64,000 bases of DNA, from the NCBI RefSeq assembly GCF_020410765.1, contig NZ_CP084541.1:806001-870000 (forward strand), read 5' to 3'. The stretch is from Streptomyces marincola. Its GTDB lineage: Bacteria > Actinomycetota > Actinomycetes > Streptomycetales > Streptomycetaceae. The translations under genes and the position numbers were made by a program. The notes beneath the pieces were generated by a model, which saw only the letters and a program-made list of their open reading frames with translations, ran no database searches and was not told where the DNA came from. Of the stretch, positions 8,418 to 17,362 are shown piece after piece (the stretch's first letter is position 1; every line of letters starts with the position of its first letter).

Positions 8418-9161
8418 GTGACAGCACCGTCCGACCCCGTCGACTTCACTCCCACCGTCGAGCAGTTCGAAGCCCTGTACAGTGGCGACTCGCCGCTCGG
8501 CACGGCGACGGGCGACCCGAGGCCGCCGTGGGACATCAGCGGCCCGCAGCCGGTCCTCGTCGAGCTGGCGGACGCCGGCCGGATCACCGGCTCGGTGCTC
8601 GACGCCGGTTGCGGCACCGCTGACAACAGCCTCTTCCTCGCCGGGAGGGGGTACGAGGTCACCGGGTTCGACGCCTCCGCCACCGCCGTGGAGCGGGCCA
8701 GGGAACGCGCCGCCGCCCTCGGCCTCGCGGTGGAGTTCACGGTCGCCGATGCGACGCGGCTGACCGGCTTCGACCGCCGGTTCGACACCGTGGTCGACAG
8801 TGCGCTGTACCACTGCCTCGCGGACGACCAGCGGCAGCGATACATCGACTCGCTGCACCGGGTCTGCCGGCCGGGTGCGCGGCTGCACCTGATCTGCTTC
8901 TCCGACGCGGTGCGGAACCCGGGCAGCGCGGTGCACTACATCGGCGAGGCGGAGTTGCGGCGGGTGCTCGCCGGCGGCTGGCACATCACGGAACTGCGCG
9001 AGGTCACCTACCAGACGGCCCTCACCCGCGAACACGTGGCCCGGGGGGCTGCCGCCCTCGGCTACCGGGAGGCGGACGACTGGCTCGGCGACTTCGTGGG
9101 GACCGACGACCAGGGGCGGCTGCTCGCCCCGGCGTGGCTGGCCTCGGCCGAACGGCGCTGA
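8418..9161 (+). CDS. SAM-dependent class I methyltransferase
   Basis: A 247-residue class I methyltransferase. Motif I is SVLDAGCGTADNSLFLAGRG near residue 60, motif II is YEVTGFDAS, and a DTVVDSALYHCL segment holds the motif IV position. GTG 8418 is preferred because GGAGG lies 5 bases ahead; the listed longer frame from 8385 has no such site. Its place after the FMN reductase at the cluster's edge suggests an O-methylation of the polyketide or its sugar, or modification of a small thiol. Sequence alone does not settle which. A pair of strong hairpins follows. Confidence 0.75.
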   Translation: MTAPSDPVDFTPTVEQFEALYSGDSPLGTATGDPRPPWDISGPQPVLVELADAGRITGSVLDAGCGTADNSLFLAGRGYEVTGFDASATAVERARERAAALGLAVEFTVADATRLTGFDRRFDTVVDSALYHCLADDQRQRYIDSLHRVCRPGARLHLICFSDAVRNPGSAVHYIGEAELRRVLAGGWHITELREVTYQTALTREHVARGAAALGYREADDWLGDFVGTDDQGRLLAPAWLASAERR

Positions 9162-9180
9162 CGGCGGGATCCCGCCGGGC

Positions 9181-9215
9181 GCCGGGCCGCGCCGCTCCGC
9201 GCGGCGCGGCCCGGC
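9181..9215. terminator. Strong bidirectional terminator hairpin
   Basis: GCCGGGCCGCGCCGC (9181-9195) and GCGGCGCGGCCCGGC (9201-9215) are perfect 15-bp inverted repeats around TCCGC. The hairpin lies between two convergent genes. There is no T tract, as is common for Streptomyces terminators. Confidence 0.75.
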
Positions 9216-9247
9216 AGCGCACGCCCGGGGCGGGGGCGGCGTCGCCG

Positions 9248-9275
9248 ACCCCCCGGAGCCCCGGCTCCGGGGGGT
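9248..9275. terminator. Second terminator hairpin between convergent genes
   Basis: ACCCCCCGGAGC pairs with GCTCCGGGGGGT across a 4-base CCCG turn. It lies 33 bases after the first hairpin and 9 bases before the stop of the minus-strand gene, so each strand meets its own hairpin first. Confidence 0.7.
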
Positions 9276-9283
9276 CGTCCTCG

Positions 9284-10333
9284 TCATGACGCGTGCGCTC
9301 CCAACGCCTGTCTGCCGTGCGGGACTTCCCAGTCCGGCTCCACCCCGTCGATCTCGATCCGCTCGATCCCCTCGCCCCAGCGGGCGTCGGGGGGCTCGTC
9401 GACCGCCAGGGAGTAGATGCCGAACTCGGTGGTGTCCCGGAAGGCGGGGACGCCGTAGAGGTCGCGCGCGTAGCCCCACAGGTTCGGGAACGCCGGCAGG
9501 CCGCCGCGCGCCACGCGGGCGATCCGGTTGTAGGCGAGGTCGAAGCGGGCGAGCGTCGGCCACAGCCGGACGTCCGACTCCGTGATGCTGTCGCCGAACA
9601 GGTAGCGCCGGTCGGCCAGTCGCTCGTCGAGCCGGTGCAGCGCGCCGGCCACCGCGGCCCGCAGCTCGTCGTACTCGCGCTGGGTCACCGCGCCGCCCAC
9701 GCGGTACACGCCGTCGTTGACGTTGTCGTAGATGAACGCGTTCAGCTCGTCGATCTCGGGGCGCAGCGCCACGGGGTAGAGGTCGACCGACGGGGTGGCC
9801 CACGCGCCGAACTGCGTGGCCAGGTCGAGGGTGATGAGGGCGAAGTCGTTGCTGACGATCCGCCCGGTCTCGCGGTCCCACAGCACGGGGGTGGAGATGT
9901 GCCCGGCGAACCCGGGTTCCGTCGCCTCGTACGCTTCCAGCAGCAGGGTGAAGCCGTTCACGGGGTCGTGGCCGCGCTTCTCGCGGAACGCCCAGCCCCG
10001 CGCGTCGCGTTCGTCGTCCACGTAGGACAGCGAGATGACGTCTTCGAGTCCCATGAGCGCCCGCACGATGGCGGTGCGCTGCGCCCAGCCGCAGCCACGG
10101 GCGATGTAGAGGTGGTAGCGGCCCGGTTCCGCGCGGTACCCGCTGGAGCCGTCGGCCGTGAGGCGGTTCCTGAAGGTGTAGGCGGGACGCTGCCAGCCCG
10201 ATGCCCCGGACGGGAGTCGTCCGGGGCCGTAAGGGCCGTAACGCTCGTAGTCGACGGGTGTCGCGTAGAGCGTCGTGCCCCGGGCGGACATGGTACCGGT
10301 GGAGTCCTGGCCTGCGGGCTCGTGTCTGGTCAT
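9284..10333 (-). CDS. Glutathionyl-hydroquinone reductase family protein (YqjG/ECM4, Xi-class GST)
   Basis: This 349-residue protein matches Xi-class glutathione transferases, which remove a thiol adduct from glutathionyl-hydroquinones. Visible are YHLYIARGCGWAQRT, with the catalytic Cys at about residue 81 in a CGWAQRT version of the usual CPWAHRT, and further on TPVLWDRETGRIVSND and AYNRIARV, all family hallmarks. Actinobacteria use mycothiol instead of glutathione, so the substrate may be a mycothiol adduct of a quinone, which fits a cluster making quinones. The gene is 82 bases downstream of the peptide-transporter genes on the same strand and may be co-transcribed with them. ATG 10333 has a GGAAGGA site. 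Confidence 0.85.
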   Translation of the reverse strand: MTRHEPAGQDSTGTMSARGTTLYATPVDYERYGPYGPGRLPSGASGWQRPAYTFRNRLTADGSSGYRAEPGRYHLYIARGCGWAQRTAIVRALMGLEDVISLSYVDDERDARGWAFREKRGHDPVNGFTLLLEAYEATEPGFAGHISTPVLWDRETGRIVSNDFALITLDLATQFGAWATPSVDLYPVALRPEIDELNAFIYDNVNDGVYRVGGAVTQREYDELRAAVAGALHRLDERLADRRYLFGDSITESDVRLWPTLARFDLAYNRIARVARGGLPAFPNLWGYARDLYGVPAFRDTTEFGIYSLAVDEPPDARWGEGIERIEIDGVEPDWEVPHGRQALGAHAS

Positions 10334-10415
10334 GAGTCCTTCCGTGTGTCGTGAGACCTGGCCGGTGACCCGGTGGTCCCCAAGGCGGCGCGGCGTGGGC
10401 CGACAGGTCGGTGGT

Positions 10416-12077
10416 TCAGGTGCCGCGGCCCTCCGCGGCGGTGGTGAGCGAGGGGTCGGCCGTTGTGGGCAGGCGCGGGATGGCGGCCAGGAGCGCGCGG
10501 GTGTAGTCGGCCCGCGGCTGGTCGAAGACCTGCGCTGTTGTCCCGCTCTCGACCACACGTCCGCCGTTGAGCACCATCACCCTGTCGCTCACCTCACGGA
10601 TCACTCCGAGGTCGTGGGAGATGAAGAGCATCGACACGCCGCTTTCGGCCCGCAGCCTGGCGAGGAGGTCGAGGATGCCGGCCTGCACGGTGACATCGAG
10701 CGCGGAGACCGGCTCGTCGCACACGATGACGCGCGGCTTTGTGGCCAACGCGCGGGCGATGGCGACGCGTTGCCGCTGCCCGCCGGAGAGGCGCAGGGGG
10801 CGGCGCGGCAGCAGGTCGGGGTCGAGGCCGACGCGTACCAGGAGGTCGGCCGCGCGTGCCGGGCACGCGGCGCGCGGCACGCCTCCGGCGCGCAGCGCCT
10901 CCTTGAGCACCTGCCACACGCTGAAGCGCGGGTCGAATGAGCTGAGCGGGTCCTGGTACACCATCTGCGCCGCGGTCCTGGCCGTGCGGCGCTCCCGCCC
11001 GCTCATCGCGGTCCACGCCCGGCCGGAGACACGGATGTCCCCGGCGTCCGGCGTGAGCTGGCCGAGGGCCAGCCGGGCGAGGGTCGTCTTCCCCGAGCCC
11101 GACTCCCCCACGAGGCCCAGGATCTCTCCTTCGCGCAGGGTGAAGGACACGTCGTCCACCGCGCGTCGTGCGCCGTACGTCTTGACCAGGCCGCGGGCCT
11201 CGATCACCGCGGGGGGTGGCGTCGGGCGTTCTCCCGTGCCGTCGACCGGCCGGTCGCGGTGGGGCGCGACGGGCGCGCGCGGCGGGGTGGCCCGGGTGCC
11301 GGGCACCGCCGCGAGCAGTTCGCGGGTGTAGGGGTGCGTGGGTGCCGTCAGTATCCGCGCGGCCTCGCCGGTCTCGACCGCCACCCCGTGCCGCATGACC
11401 ATGATGCGGTCGGCGAGTTGCCCGACCACCGCGAGGTCATGGCTGATCAGCAGCACTCCGGTGCCCGCCTGCTTCCGTTCCGCGAGCAGCCGCAGGATCT
11501 GGGCCTGCACCGTGACGTCCAGCGCGGTCGTGGGCTCGTCCGCGATGAGCAGGGGCGGTTCGCAGCCGATGGCCGAGGCGATGAGGGCGCGCTGCCGCAG
11601 CCCGCCCGACAGCTGGTGGGGGTACTGGGCGGCACGCTGCTCGGGCTCCGGTACGCCGACGAGGCGCAGGAGTTCGACGACCCGCTCGTGTTCCCGGCCG
11701 CGGGGTACGGCCCGGTGCAGGCGGAGGGCTTCCGCTATTTCCTGGCCGACCGGGCGCAGCGGGTCGAGGGACACCAGGGCGTCCTGGAGAACGAGGCCGA
11801 CGCGCGCGCCGCGGATCGCCCGCCACTGGCGGTCGCCGAAGGCGCGGGCGTCCTCGCCCTCGATGCGCAGGGACGTGGCGGTGACCGTGGCGCCGGGGCC
11901 GGGGAGTCCGATGAGGCTGCGCGCGGTCACGCTCTTGCCCGAGCCGGACTCGCCGACGACGGCCAGGCACTCCCCGGGGCCGACGGACAGCGACACGCCG
12001 CTGACCACGGTGGTGTCTCCGAACGCCACGGTGAGGTCCGCGACGTCCACCAGGGGTTCGGGGCGGGCGCCGGTCAT
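10416..12077 (-). CDS. Oligopeptide-type ABC transporter, fused double ATPase (DppD-DppF)
   Basis: This 553-residue protein carries two complete ATPase domains joined head to tail. Domain 1 has GESGSGKSVTARSL, LSGGLRQRALIA and LLIADEPTTALD; domain 2 has GESGSGKTTLARLAL, LSGGQRQRVAIA and VIVCDEPVSALD. Each ends with the HPYTRELLAAVP or ADYTRALLAAIP peptide typical of Opp/Dpp ATPases. Such fusions replace separate DppD and DppF. The start overlaps the stop of the upstream permease gene (ATGA). The transporter would import a peptide-like or other small ligand; the substrate cannot be read from the ATPase. Confidence 0.92.
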   Translation of the reverse strand: MTGARPEPLVDVADLTVAFGDTTVVSGVSLSVGPGECLAVVGESGSGKSVTARSLIGLPGPGATVTATSLRIEGEDARAFGDRQWRAIRGARVGLVLQDALVSLDPLRPVGQEIAEALRLHRAVPRGREHERVVELLRLVGVPEPEQRAAQYPHQLSGGLRQRALIASAIGCEPPLLIADEPTTALDVTVQAQILRLLAERKQAGTGVLLISHDLAVVGQLADRIMVMRHGVAVETGEAARILTAPTHPYTRELLAAVPGTRATPPRAPVAPHRDRPVDGTGERPTPPPAVIEARGLVKTYGARRAVDDVSFTLREGEILGLVGESGSGKTTLARLALGQLTPDAGDIRVSGRAWTAMSGRERRTARTAAQMVYQDPLSSFDPRFSVWQVLKEALRAGGVPRAACPARAADLLVRVGLDPDLLPRRPLRLSGGQRQRVAIARALATKPRVIVCDEPVSALDVTVQAGILDLLARLRAESGVSMLFISHDLGVIREVSDRVMVLNGGRVVESGTTAQVFDQPRADYTRALLAAIPRLPTTADPSLTTAAEGRGT

Positions 12078-13012
12078 GGGCGGTGACCTCCTCGGTCGTC
12101 GTGCGCGGGGCCGGGGCTCGGGGCGGCCGGCAGGTCCGCCCGGCGCGCGGCGCGCGGCCGGGGGGCGGCGCTCGCCTCGGAACGCCGCTGGAGCCGGCGG
12201 CCGACGACGGTGATCGACAGCACGGTCAGGCTGATCGCGGCGCCGGGGAAAATCGCGATCCACCAGGCCAGCGAGAAGTAGTCGCGCCCGTCGCTGAGCA
12301 TCGCGCCCCACTCCGGGTCGGGCGGCTGCGGGCCGAAGCCGAGGAAGCTGAGGGAGGAGGCCGCCACCAGCGCGGCCCCGACCCCGATGGTCGCCAGCAC
12401 CACGAGCGGCGCGAAGGCGTTGGGGAGGATGTGCCGGATGATGATGCGCGGGCGGCCGAGTCCGAGCGAGGTGGCGGCCTCCACGTACTCGGAACGCTTG
12501 ATCACCATCGCCTGCACGCGGATGAGCCGGGCGTAGATCGGGATGCTGAAGACGGCGATGGCCAGGAGCGTTCCCCCGGTTCCCGGGCCGGTGATGCTCA
12601 GCACCAGCAGCGCGAGCAGCATGCCGGGCAGCGAGAGCACGACATCGACCAGGCGCATGACGATCTCGTCCAGAACGCGCCCGCCGAGTGCGGCGAGCAG
12701 CCCGAGCACGGTGCCGCCCACCACCGCGAGCGCGGTGGCGCCCAGGCCCGCGAGCAGCGAGGGCCTGGCGCCGTGGATGATGCGGCTGAGGACGTCGCGC
12801 CCGTTGGCGTCGGTGCCGAGCAGGTGCTCGGAGCTGGGTGCCTGCAAGGCGCGCAGCACGTCCGTCTCCGTGGGGGACGCCGGTGCCAGCAGACCGGGGG
12901 CGATTCCCGCCAGGGTGATCAGCCCGAGGAAGAGGCAGGCGGCCCACAGGCCCGGGGTGAACCGGACGCGCCGGGGGCCCGCCGTCCGCGCCGGTGCGGC
13001 GCCGGGGCTCAT
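12074..13012 (-). CDS. Oligopeptide-type ABC transporter permease (DppC-like)
   Basis: A 312-residue inner-membrane permease with an N-terminal membrane segment (FTPGLWAACLFLGLITLAG), then five further hydrophobic helices. The LLGTDANGRDVLSRI motif is diagnostic of DppC/OppC. The EAATSLGLGRPRIIIRHILP coupling loop contacts the ATPase. Start and stop overlap both neighbours by 4 bases (ATGA), so all four transporter genes form one coupled operon. Confidence 0.93.
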   Translation of the reverse strand: MSPGAAPARTAGPRRVRFTPGLWAACLFLGLITLAGIAPGLLAPASPTETDVLRALQAPSSEHLLGTDANGRDVLSRIIHGARPSLLAGLGATALAVVGGTVLGLLAALGGRVLDEIVMRLVDVVLSLPGMLLALLVLSITGPGTGGTLLAIAVFSIPIYARLIRVQAMVIKRSEYVEAATSLGLGRPRIIIRHILPNAFAPLVVLATIGVGAALVAASSLSFLGFGPQPPDPEWGAMLSDGRDYFSLAWWIAIFPGAAISLTVLSITVVGRRLQRRSEASAAPRPRAARRADLPAAPSPGPAHDDRGGHRP

Positions 13013-14019
13013 GACGCGCCTCGCAGGCGCGGGTCGATGATGGGGTACAGCAGGTCGAGCAGCACGTTGATCCCGATGTAGACGGCCGCGGTGAGCAGGA
13101 CGACGCCCGTCACGATCGGCATGTCCTTGGAGGCGACCGCGTTGAGGACGAGCCGGCCGACACCGTCGCGGTTGAAGACCTGTTCGATCACCACCAGGCT
13201 GCTGATCAGCGCGCCGAACATCCACCCGGCCAGCGTGACGACCGGGAGGAGCGCGTGCCGCAGCGCGTGGCGCAGCCTCACGGCCAGTTCCGACATTCCG
13301 CGCGACCTGGCCGTGAGGACGAACGGCTGATCGAGCGCCAGTTCAAGGCCCTCGCGCAGCACCTGGGAGAGGAGGGCGGTCATCGAGACCGCCACGGCGA
13401 CGGCGGGGAGCACCAGGCCGGTGAGTCCGTCCCCGCCGAAGGCGGGGAACCACCCCAGCTCGAAGGAGAAGACGGTCAGCAGCAGGATGCCGACCCAGAA
13501 GGCCGGCACCGAGACTCCGAGCAGTTCGACGCCGGAGGACAGGGAGCGCAGCCAGCGGGCCCTGCGGGCCGTCAGCACCGCCAGGGACAGGGCGACCAGC
13601 AGCGCGAGTGCCATGGAGGCGACCGCGAGGGACAGCGAGGCGCCCAGCCGGGAACCGATGGCGGAGGCGACCGACTCGTGGAGCTGGTAGGAGTGGCCGA
13701 GGTCGCCTCGCAGCAGCCGGCCCAGGTAGGAGCCGTACTGTTCGATCAGGGAGCGGTCGAGGCCGTAGGCCGCGACGATCTCGGCCCGGACCTCGGGGCT
13801 GACACTCTCCATGCCGACGAGGGAGTCCTCCACGCTGCCGGGTGTCAGGTGGAGCAGCCCGAAGGACACGGTGACGGCGCTCCACAGCAGCAGCACGGAG
13901 GTGGTGAGCCGCAGCAGCACCGCGCGCGCCCACCCGCCGCGTGCGCGCCCGGCCGCCGGTCGGCCGCCCGCCGGGGCGCCGGGGATGTCGCCGACGGGTG
14001 GGATGGTGGGAGTGGTCAC
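13009..14019 (-). CDS. Oligopeptide-type ABC transporter permease (DppB-like)
   Basis: A 336-residue permease of the DppB/OppB type. A Gly/Pro-rich N-terminal extension is followed by the first membrane helix (LLRLTTSVLLLWSAVTVSFG). A periplasmic-side loop carries YGLDRSLIEQYGSYLGRLL and DLGHSYQ, a family hallmark. The later helices include VSVPAFWVGILLL and VVIEQVFNRDGVGRL. It starts with GTG in a GTGA overlap with the binding-protein gene upstream and overlaps dppC-like downstream by 4 bases. Confidence 0.93.
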   Translation of the reverse strand: MTTPTIPPVGDIPGAPAGGRPAAGRARGGWARAVLLRLTTSVLLLWSAVTVSFGLLHLTPGSVEDSLVGMESVSPEVRAEIVAAYGLDRSLIEQYGSYLGRLLRGDLGHSYQLHESVASAIGSRLGASLSLAVASMALALLVALSLAVLTARRARWLRSLSSGVELLGVSVPAFWVGILLLTVFSFELGWFPAFGGDGLTGLVLPAVAVAVSMTALLSQVLREGLELALDQPFVLTARSRGMSELAVRLRHALRHALLPVVTLAGWMFGALISSLVVIEQVFNRDGVGRLVLNAVASKDMPIVTGVVLLTAAVYIGINVLLDLLYPIIDPRLRGAS

Positions 14020-15659
14020 CGGGCCACCCACGCCTCGTGGAAGAGCGGGTAGCCCTGCGGGTCCCAGCGCACGTCCCGCACGTGCTCGTGTCCGGCGACG
14101 ACGTTCGTGCTGACGTGCACGGGGAACACGGCGGCCTCTTCCGTGAGCCAGCGCTGGACCGAGCCGTACAGTTCGGCGCGGGCCTGCGGGTCGGTGGTCG
14201 CCAGGGCCTGGTCGAGCCACTCGTCGACCTGCGGGTCCGACAGCCGGGCCGCGTTGTGCGAGAAGCGGTCCGGGGTGGGGATGCTGGATGTCGCGAAGAG
14301 GTTGCGCAGCGCGTCGGGGTCGTTGCGGGCCCAGCTGACGTCCATCAGGTCGTACTCGCCCCGGTTGTACTTCTCCACCAGTTCGCCCTGGGAGCCGGTG
14401 TCGAAGACGACCTCGAAGCCGATTTTGGCGGCCTCCGCCTGCACCTGCTCGGCCAGCACGTCGCCGAGCTCTCCGGCTCCGGAGGACACGAACGGCCAGA
14501 CGGCGGTGAGGCGTTGACCGTCCTTGACCCGGTAGCCCTCTGCGTCCGTCTCGTCCCATCCGGCCTCGTCCAGGAGCGCGGCAGCGCCGTCGGGGTCGTG
14601 GCCCCACGCCTCTTCGATGCCCGGGTCGTAGCCGGGGGTGGTCGGCGACAGCGGCCCCCAGGCGGGCGCGAAGGCCCCGAAGAAGAGCTGTTCGACCAGT
14701 GACCTGAAGTCGATGCCGTCGCGGAACGCCTGCCGGACGCGCCGGTCGGTGAACACGCCCCGCTCGGTGTTGGGGAAGTAGGCGTAGGGGCCGCCGGGGG
14801 CCTGGAGTTCCGACAGCCACAGCCCGTCGATGCCCTCGGCCTGGCGCAGACTGCTCGGCGGGAGGTTGCCGATGGCGTCGACCTGTCCGCTGGTCAGTGC
14901 GCCGAATCGCACGGAGTCCTCCGCCATGACGCGGAACTCCAGTCGCTCCAGGTACGCCGCGCCGTCTCGCTCGGCGGTCGCCGGCTGCCAGGCGTAGTTC
15001 TCGTTGCGCTGGTAGGTGATGCCGGTGCTCGGGGAGAACTCCTCGACGGCGTAGGGCCCGGAGCCGACGATCTCGCGGGCGATCTCCTCGGGGCTCCGCT
15101 GGAGCGACTGCGGTGACTGGATACCGAAGTACGCCGTCGACAGGGCCGCGAGCAGCGGCGCGTGCGGCTCGGACAGTTCGATGTCGAAGGTGTGGGTCCC
15201 GGTGACGGTCGTGGCCGCGTAGGGCTCGACGAAGCTGGCGGCCATCGCGGACATGGTCTCCGGCGCGACGATGCGGTCCAGGTTGGTCCGCACGGCCTCG
15301 GCGTCCAGCGGGGTGCCGTCGCTGAACGTCACATCCTCGCGGAGGGTGAAACTGTAGACGGTTCCGTCCTCGGATATGTCCCAGGATGTGGCGAGCCACG
15401 GGTGGAACTCGCCCTCCTCGTCCATGGCCACGAGCGAGTCGAGGACCGGCCTGGCGTAGAGCCCTGCGGCGTCCTGCGGACTGACGTGCGGATCGAGGGT
15501 CTGGGGCGCGGAGTTGACCCCGTAGACCAGCGTTCCGCCGGTGACCGGCTCTCCGTTGCCCGCCGCCTCGCTCGCCGAGCCGTCGCCTCCACAGGCACTC
15601 AGAACGAGAAGTGATACGGCGACGAGCAGGGGGACGCCGCGGCTGCGGTGAAGTGTCAT
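14016..15659 (-). CDS. Extracellular solute-binding lipoprotein, family 5 (DppA/OppA-like)
   Basis: A 547-residue lipoprotein. It begins with a signal peptide (LLVAVSLLVLSACGGD) containing a lipobox LSAC, followed by the SBP family 5 fold with GGTLVYGVNSAPQTLDPH, SFTLREDVTFSDGTPLDAEAV and FPNTERGVFTDRRVRQAF. It captures the ligand for the adjacent permeases. GGGAGG precedes the ATG. As the first gene of the operon, its upstream gap (15660-15950) should hold the promoter. The ligand is unknown: peptides are usual, but family 5 proteins also bind nickel complexes, sugars and antibiotics. Confidence 0.92.
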   Translation of the reverse strand: MTLHRSRGVPLLVAVSLLVLSACGGDGSASEAAGNGEPVTGGTLVYGVNSAPQTLDPHVSPQDAAGLYARPVLDSLVAMDEEGEFHPWLATSWDISEDGTVYSFTLREDVTFSDGTPLDAEAVRTNLDRIVAPETMSAMAASFVEPYAATTVTGTHTFDIELSEPHAPLLAALSTAYFGIQSPQSLQRSPEEIAREIVGSGPYAVEEFSPSTGITYQRNENYAWQPATAERDGAAYLERLEFRVMAEDSVRFGALTSGQVDAIGNLPPSSLRQAEGIDGLWLSELQAPGGPYAYFPNTERGVFTDRRVRQAFRDGIDFRSLVEQLFFGAFAPAWGPLSPTTPGYDPGIEEAWGHDPDGAAALLDEAGWDETDAEGYRVKDGQRLTAVWPFVSSGAGELGDVLAEQVQAEAAKIGFEVVFDTGSQGELVEKYNRGEYDLMDVSWARNDPDALRNLFATSSIPTPDRFSHNAARLSDPQVDEWLDQALATTDPQARAELYGSVQRWLTEEAAVFPVHVSTNVVAGHEHVRDVRWDPQGYPLFHEAWVAR

Positions 15660-15950
15660 GTGGTGCCTCCCTGGGCCAGGGCTTGGGTACGCCTCGGGGC
15701 GGTGTACGCGGCGGACGGCGGCGACGCTGCCGCCCGCCGCGGCACGTGCCCCTCGGGCCGGCTGCTGTCGCGGTCAGAGCACCGGGGCGGGACGCGGCAC
15801 CGGTCGGACCCGGCCTCCTTCTCGCTCCGGAAGACGCTTGCGCACAGCCTTTCCCGCCGACCGGCGTTGATCAAGAAACGCGATTGCAGATCTCTGTCCG
15901 GTGTATGTCAGGTTTTGGTCAAGTGCCCTTGTCGGTCGGGCCGGTGGGCT
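15660..15950. promoter_or_regulatory. Intergenic region with putative promoter of the peptide-transporter operon
   Basis: This 291-base stretch lies between the solute-binding-protein start and the SnoaL-like gene's stop, both on the minus strand. The part from about 15860 to 15935 is AT-richer and holds an 8-base palindrome TTGATCAA (15867-15874) and a related TTGGTCAAG downstream. A minus-strand TTGACC could serve as a -35 box, but no convincing -10 follows at the right spacing. No gene is present. Confidence 0.35.
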
Positions 15951-16493
15951 TCAGCCGGAGGTCGCGGCGGCTGCCTGTCGCGGCGGTTCACCGGCGCGCC
16001 AGACGAGGTCGAAGAAGAAGCCGGACAGGCGCCAGCCGGCGGGGGTGCGCACCACATCGGCGCGGTAGTGGCCGCCGATCTGGAAGTGGCTGTCGGGTTC
16101 GTCGCCCCGGCGCAGGTGCACCGCGAGCACGATGCCCCGCACGCGGGCGCGGTCGTTGTCGATGTCGATGTCGTTCGTGCCACCGATGTGGTGCGTGCGT
16201 TCGAAGGTGGTGCGGGCCATGTCCTGGAACGCGGCGAGCCCGGCGAAACCCTCGTATTCGCCGAACGGAAAGGTCAGGCGGGCGTCCTCGGTGAAGACGG
16301 AACCGAACCAGTCGTCGTGGTCCCGGCCGTGGTCGAGGTACCCGACGTAGCGGTCGCACAGCGCCGCCACGTCCGCCCGGTCGCGCAGGGCGGCCACCTC
16401 GGCGCGCAGGGCGGTCACCTGGGAGAGGAGGGAGTCGTCGGCGGGTCCGGCGCCCGGAAGGGCGCCGGAGGCGGGGCTTGGTGAGGTCGGCAT
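15951..16493 (-). CDS. SnoaL-like (NTF2-fold) polyketide-modifying protein
   Basis: A 180-residue protein whose central part is an NTF2-like alpha+beta barrel of the SnoaL-like type: ADVAALCDRYVGYLDHGRDHDDW, then FTEDARLTFPFGEYEGFAG, and GWRLSGFFFDLVW at the end. SnoaL itself closes the last ring of anthracyclines by an aldol reaction. In angucycline clusters relatives of this fold occur with cyclase or hydroxylase-accessory roles. It appears to be the last gene of the long biosynthetic unit, with the LanV-like SDR 49 bases upstream. The exact reaction is not evident. Confidence 0.7.
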   Translation of the reverse strand: MPTSPSPASGALPGAGPADDSLLSQVTALRAEVAALRDRADVAALCDRYVGYLDHGRDHDDWFGSVFTEDARLTFPFGEYEGFAGLAAFQDMARTTFERTHHIGGTNDIDIDNDRARVRGIVLAVHLRRGDEPDSHFQIGGHYRADVVRTPAGWRLSGFFFDLVWRAGEPPRQAAAATSG

Positions 16494-16542
16494 GATGCGC
16501 TCCTGGGAATCGGGGGACGGGGAATGCGGGGCGGTTCGGCGC

Positions 16543-17304
16543 TCAGCCCACGAGCGCGCCGCCGGAGGCGTCGATGGCCGATCCGGTGACCCAGCGGCCC
16601 TGTTCCGAGGCGAGGAATGCCACGACGTCGGCGACGTCCTCCGGCTCGCCGGCCCGCCGCAGCGGTGACATCGCGGTGATCTGGGCGGCCAGGTCCGGGT
16701 CGTTCCAGAACGGCTGCCCGGTGCGGGTCGCGCCGGGCAGCACGGTGTTGATCGTGATGCCGCGTGCCCCGAGCACGGGGGCCAGATGCTGCGTCAGCTG
16801 CTCCAGCGCGCCCTTGGTCATGGCGTAGACGACCGAGGCCGGATCGCGCAGCCGCGTGAGCCCGGAGGAGATGTTGATGACCCTGCCACCGTCGCGCAAC
16901 GTCGTCAGCGCGTGGACGGTGGCCAGGAACGGTGCCCTCGCGTTCACCGCGATCAGCCGGTCGAAGTCCTCTGCGGTGGCGTCCTGGGGCGCCCCCGCCA
17001 CTTTCACCCCGGCGTTGTTGACGAGGATGTCGACCCCCGGATCGCCGGTCCGCTCGCGCAGCCCTTCCGCCACGTCCGTGAAGAGGGACGCCACACCCTG
17101 CGGCTCGCCGAGCTCGGCACGCACGGTGAACGCGTTCCCTCCCTCCTTCTCAATCAGCTCGACGGTCCGGCGGGCGCCCTCCGCGTCGCGCACGTAGTGC
17201 ACGGCGACCAGCGCGCCGCCCCGTGCGAGGCGCAGCGCGATGGCGTGCCCGAGGCCGCGGCTGGCGCCCGTGACCAGCGCCGCCTTGTCCTGGAAAGCGT
17301 TCAT
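16543..17304 (-). CDS. SDR ketoreductase, LanV/UrdMred-like (angucycline C-6 reduction)
   Basis: A 253-residue SDR with ALVTGASRGLGHAIALRLAR, ILVNNAGV, INISSGLTR and Y-x-x-x-K in VVYAMTKGALEQL, ending in TGSAIDASGGALVG. This set, especially the NISSGLTR block, resembles LanV/UrdMred and the reductase half of JadF or PgaM, which reduce the C-6 ketone after C-12 hydroxylation in angucycline biosynthesis. In this cluster the reductase is a separate gene and not a fusion to the oxygenase. It lies in the same transcription unit as the sugar genes. Assignment to the family is firm; the position reduced is by analogy. Confidence 0.75.
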   Translation of the reverse strand: MNAFQDKAALVTGASRGLGHAIALRLARGGALVAVHYVRDAEGARRTVELIEKEGGNAFTVRAELGEPQGVASLFTDVAEGLRERTGDPGVDILVNNAGVKVAGAPQDATAEDFDRLIAVNARAPFLATVHALTTLRDGGRVINISSGLTRLRDPASVVYAMTKGALEQLTQHLAPVLGARGITINTVLPGATRTGQPFWNDPDLAAQITAMSPLRRAGEPEDVADVVAFLASEQGRWVTGSAIDASGGALVG

Positions 17305-17362
17305 TCCGTTCTCCTTCGGGGTGTTCGTACCTGTCGGCCGGCCGCTCGTGGCCGCCGTCGCG

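Noticed and set aside
10416..15659. Family-5 importer as nickel supplier for the urease operon
   Set aside because: It is 45 kb from the urease genes, lies inside the polyketide cluster and shows no nickel-specific feature.
16543..17304. SDR as the missing sugar 4-ketoreductase
   Set aside because: Its sequence pattern fits LanV-type polyketide reductases, not NDP-sugar reductases.
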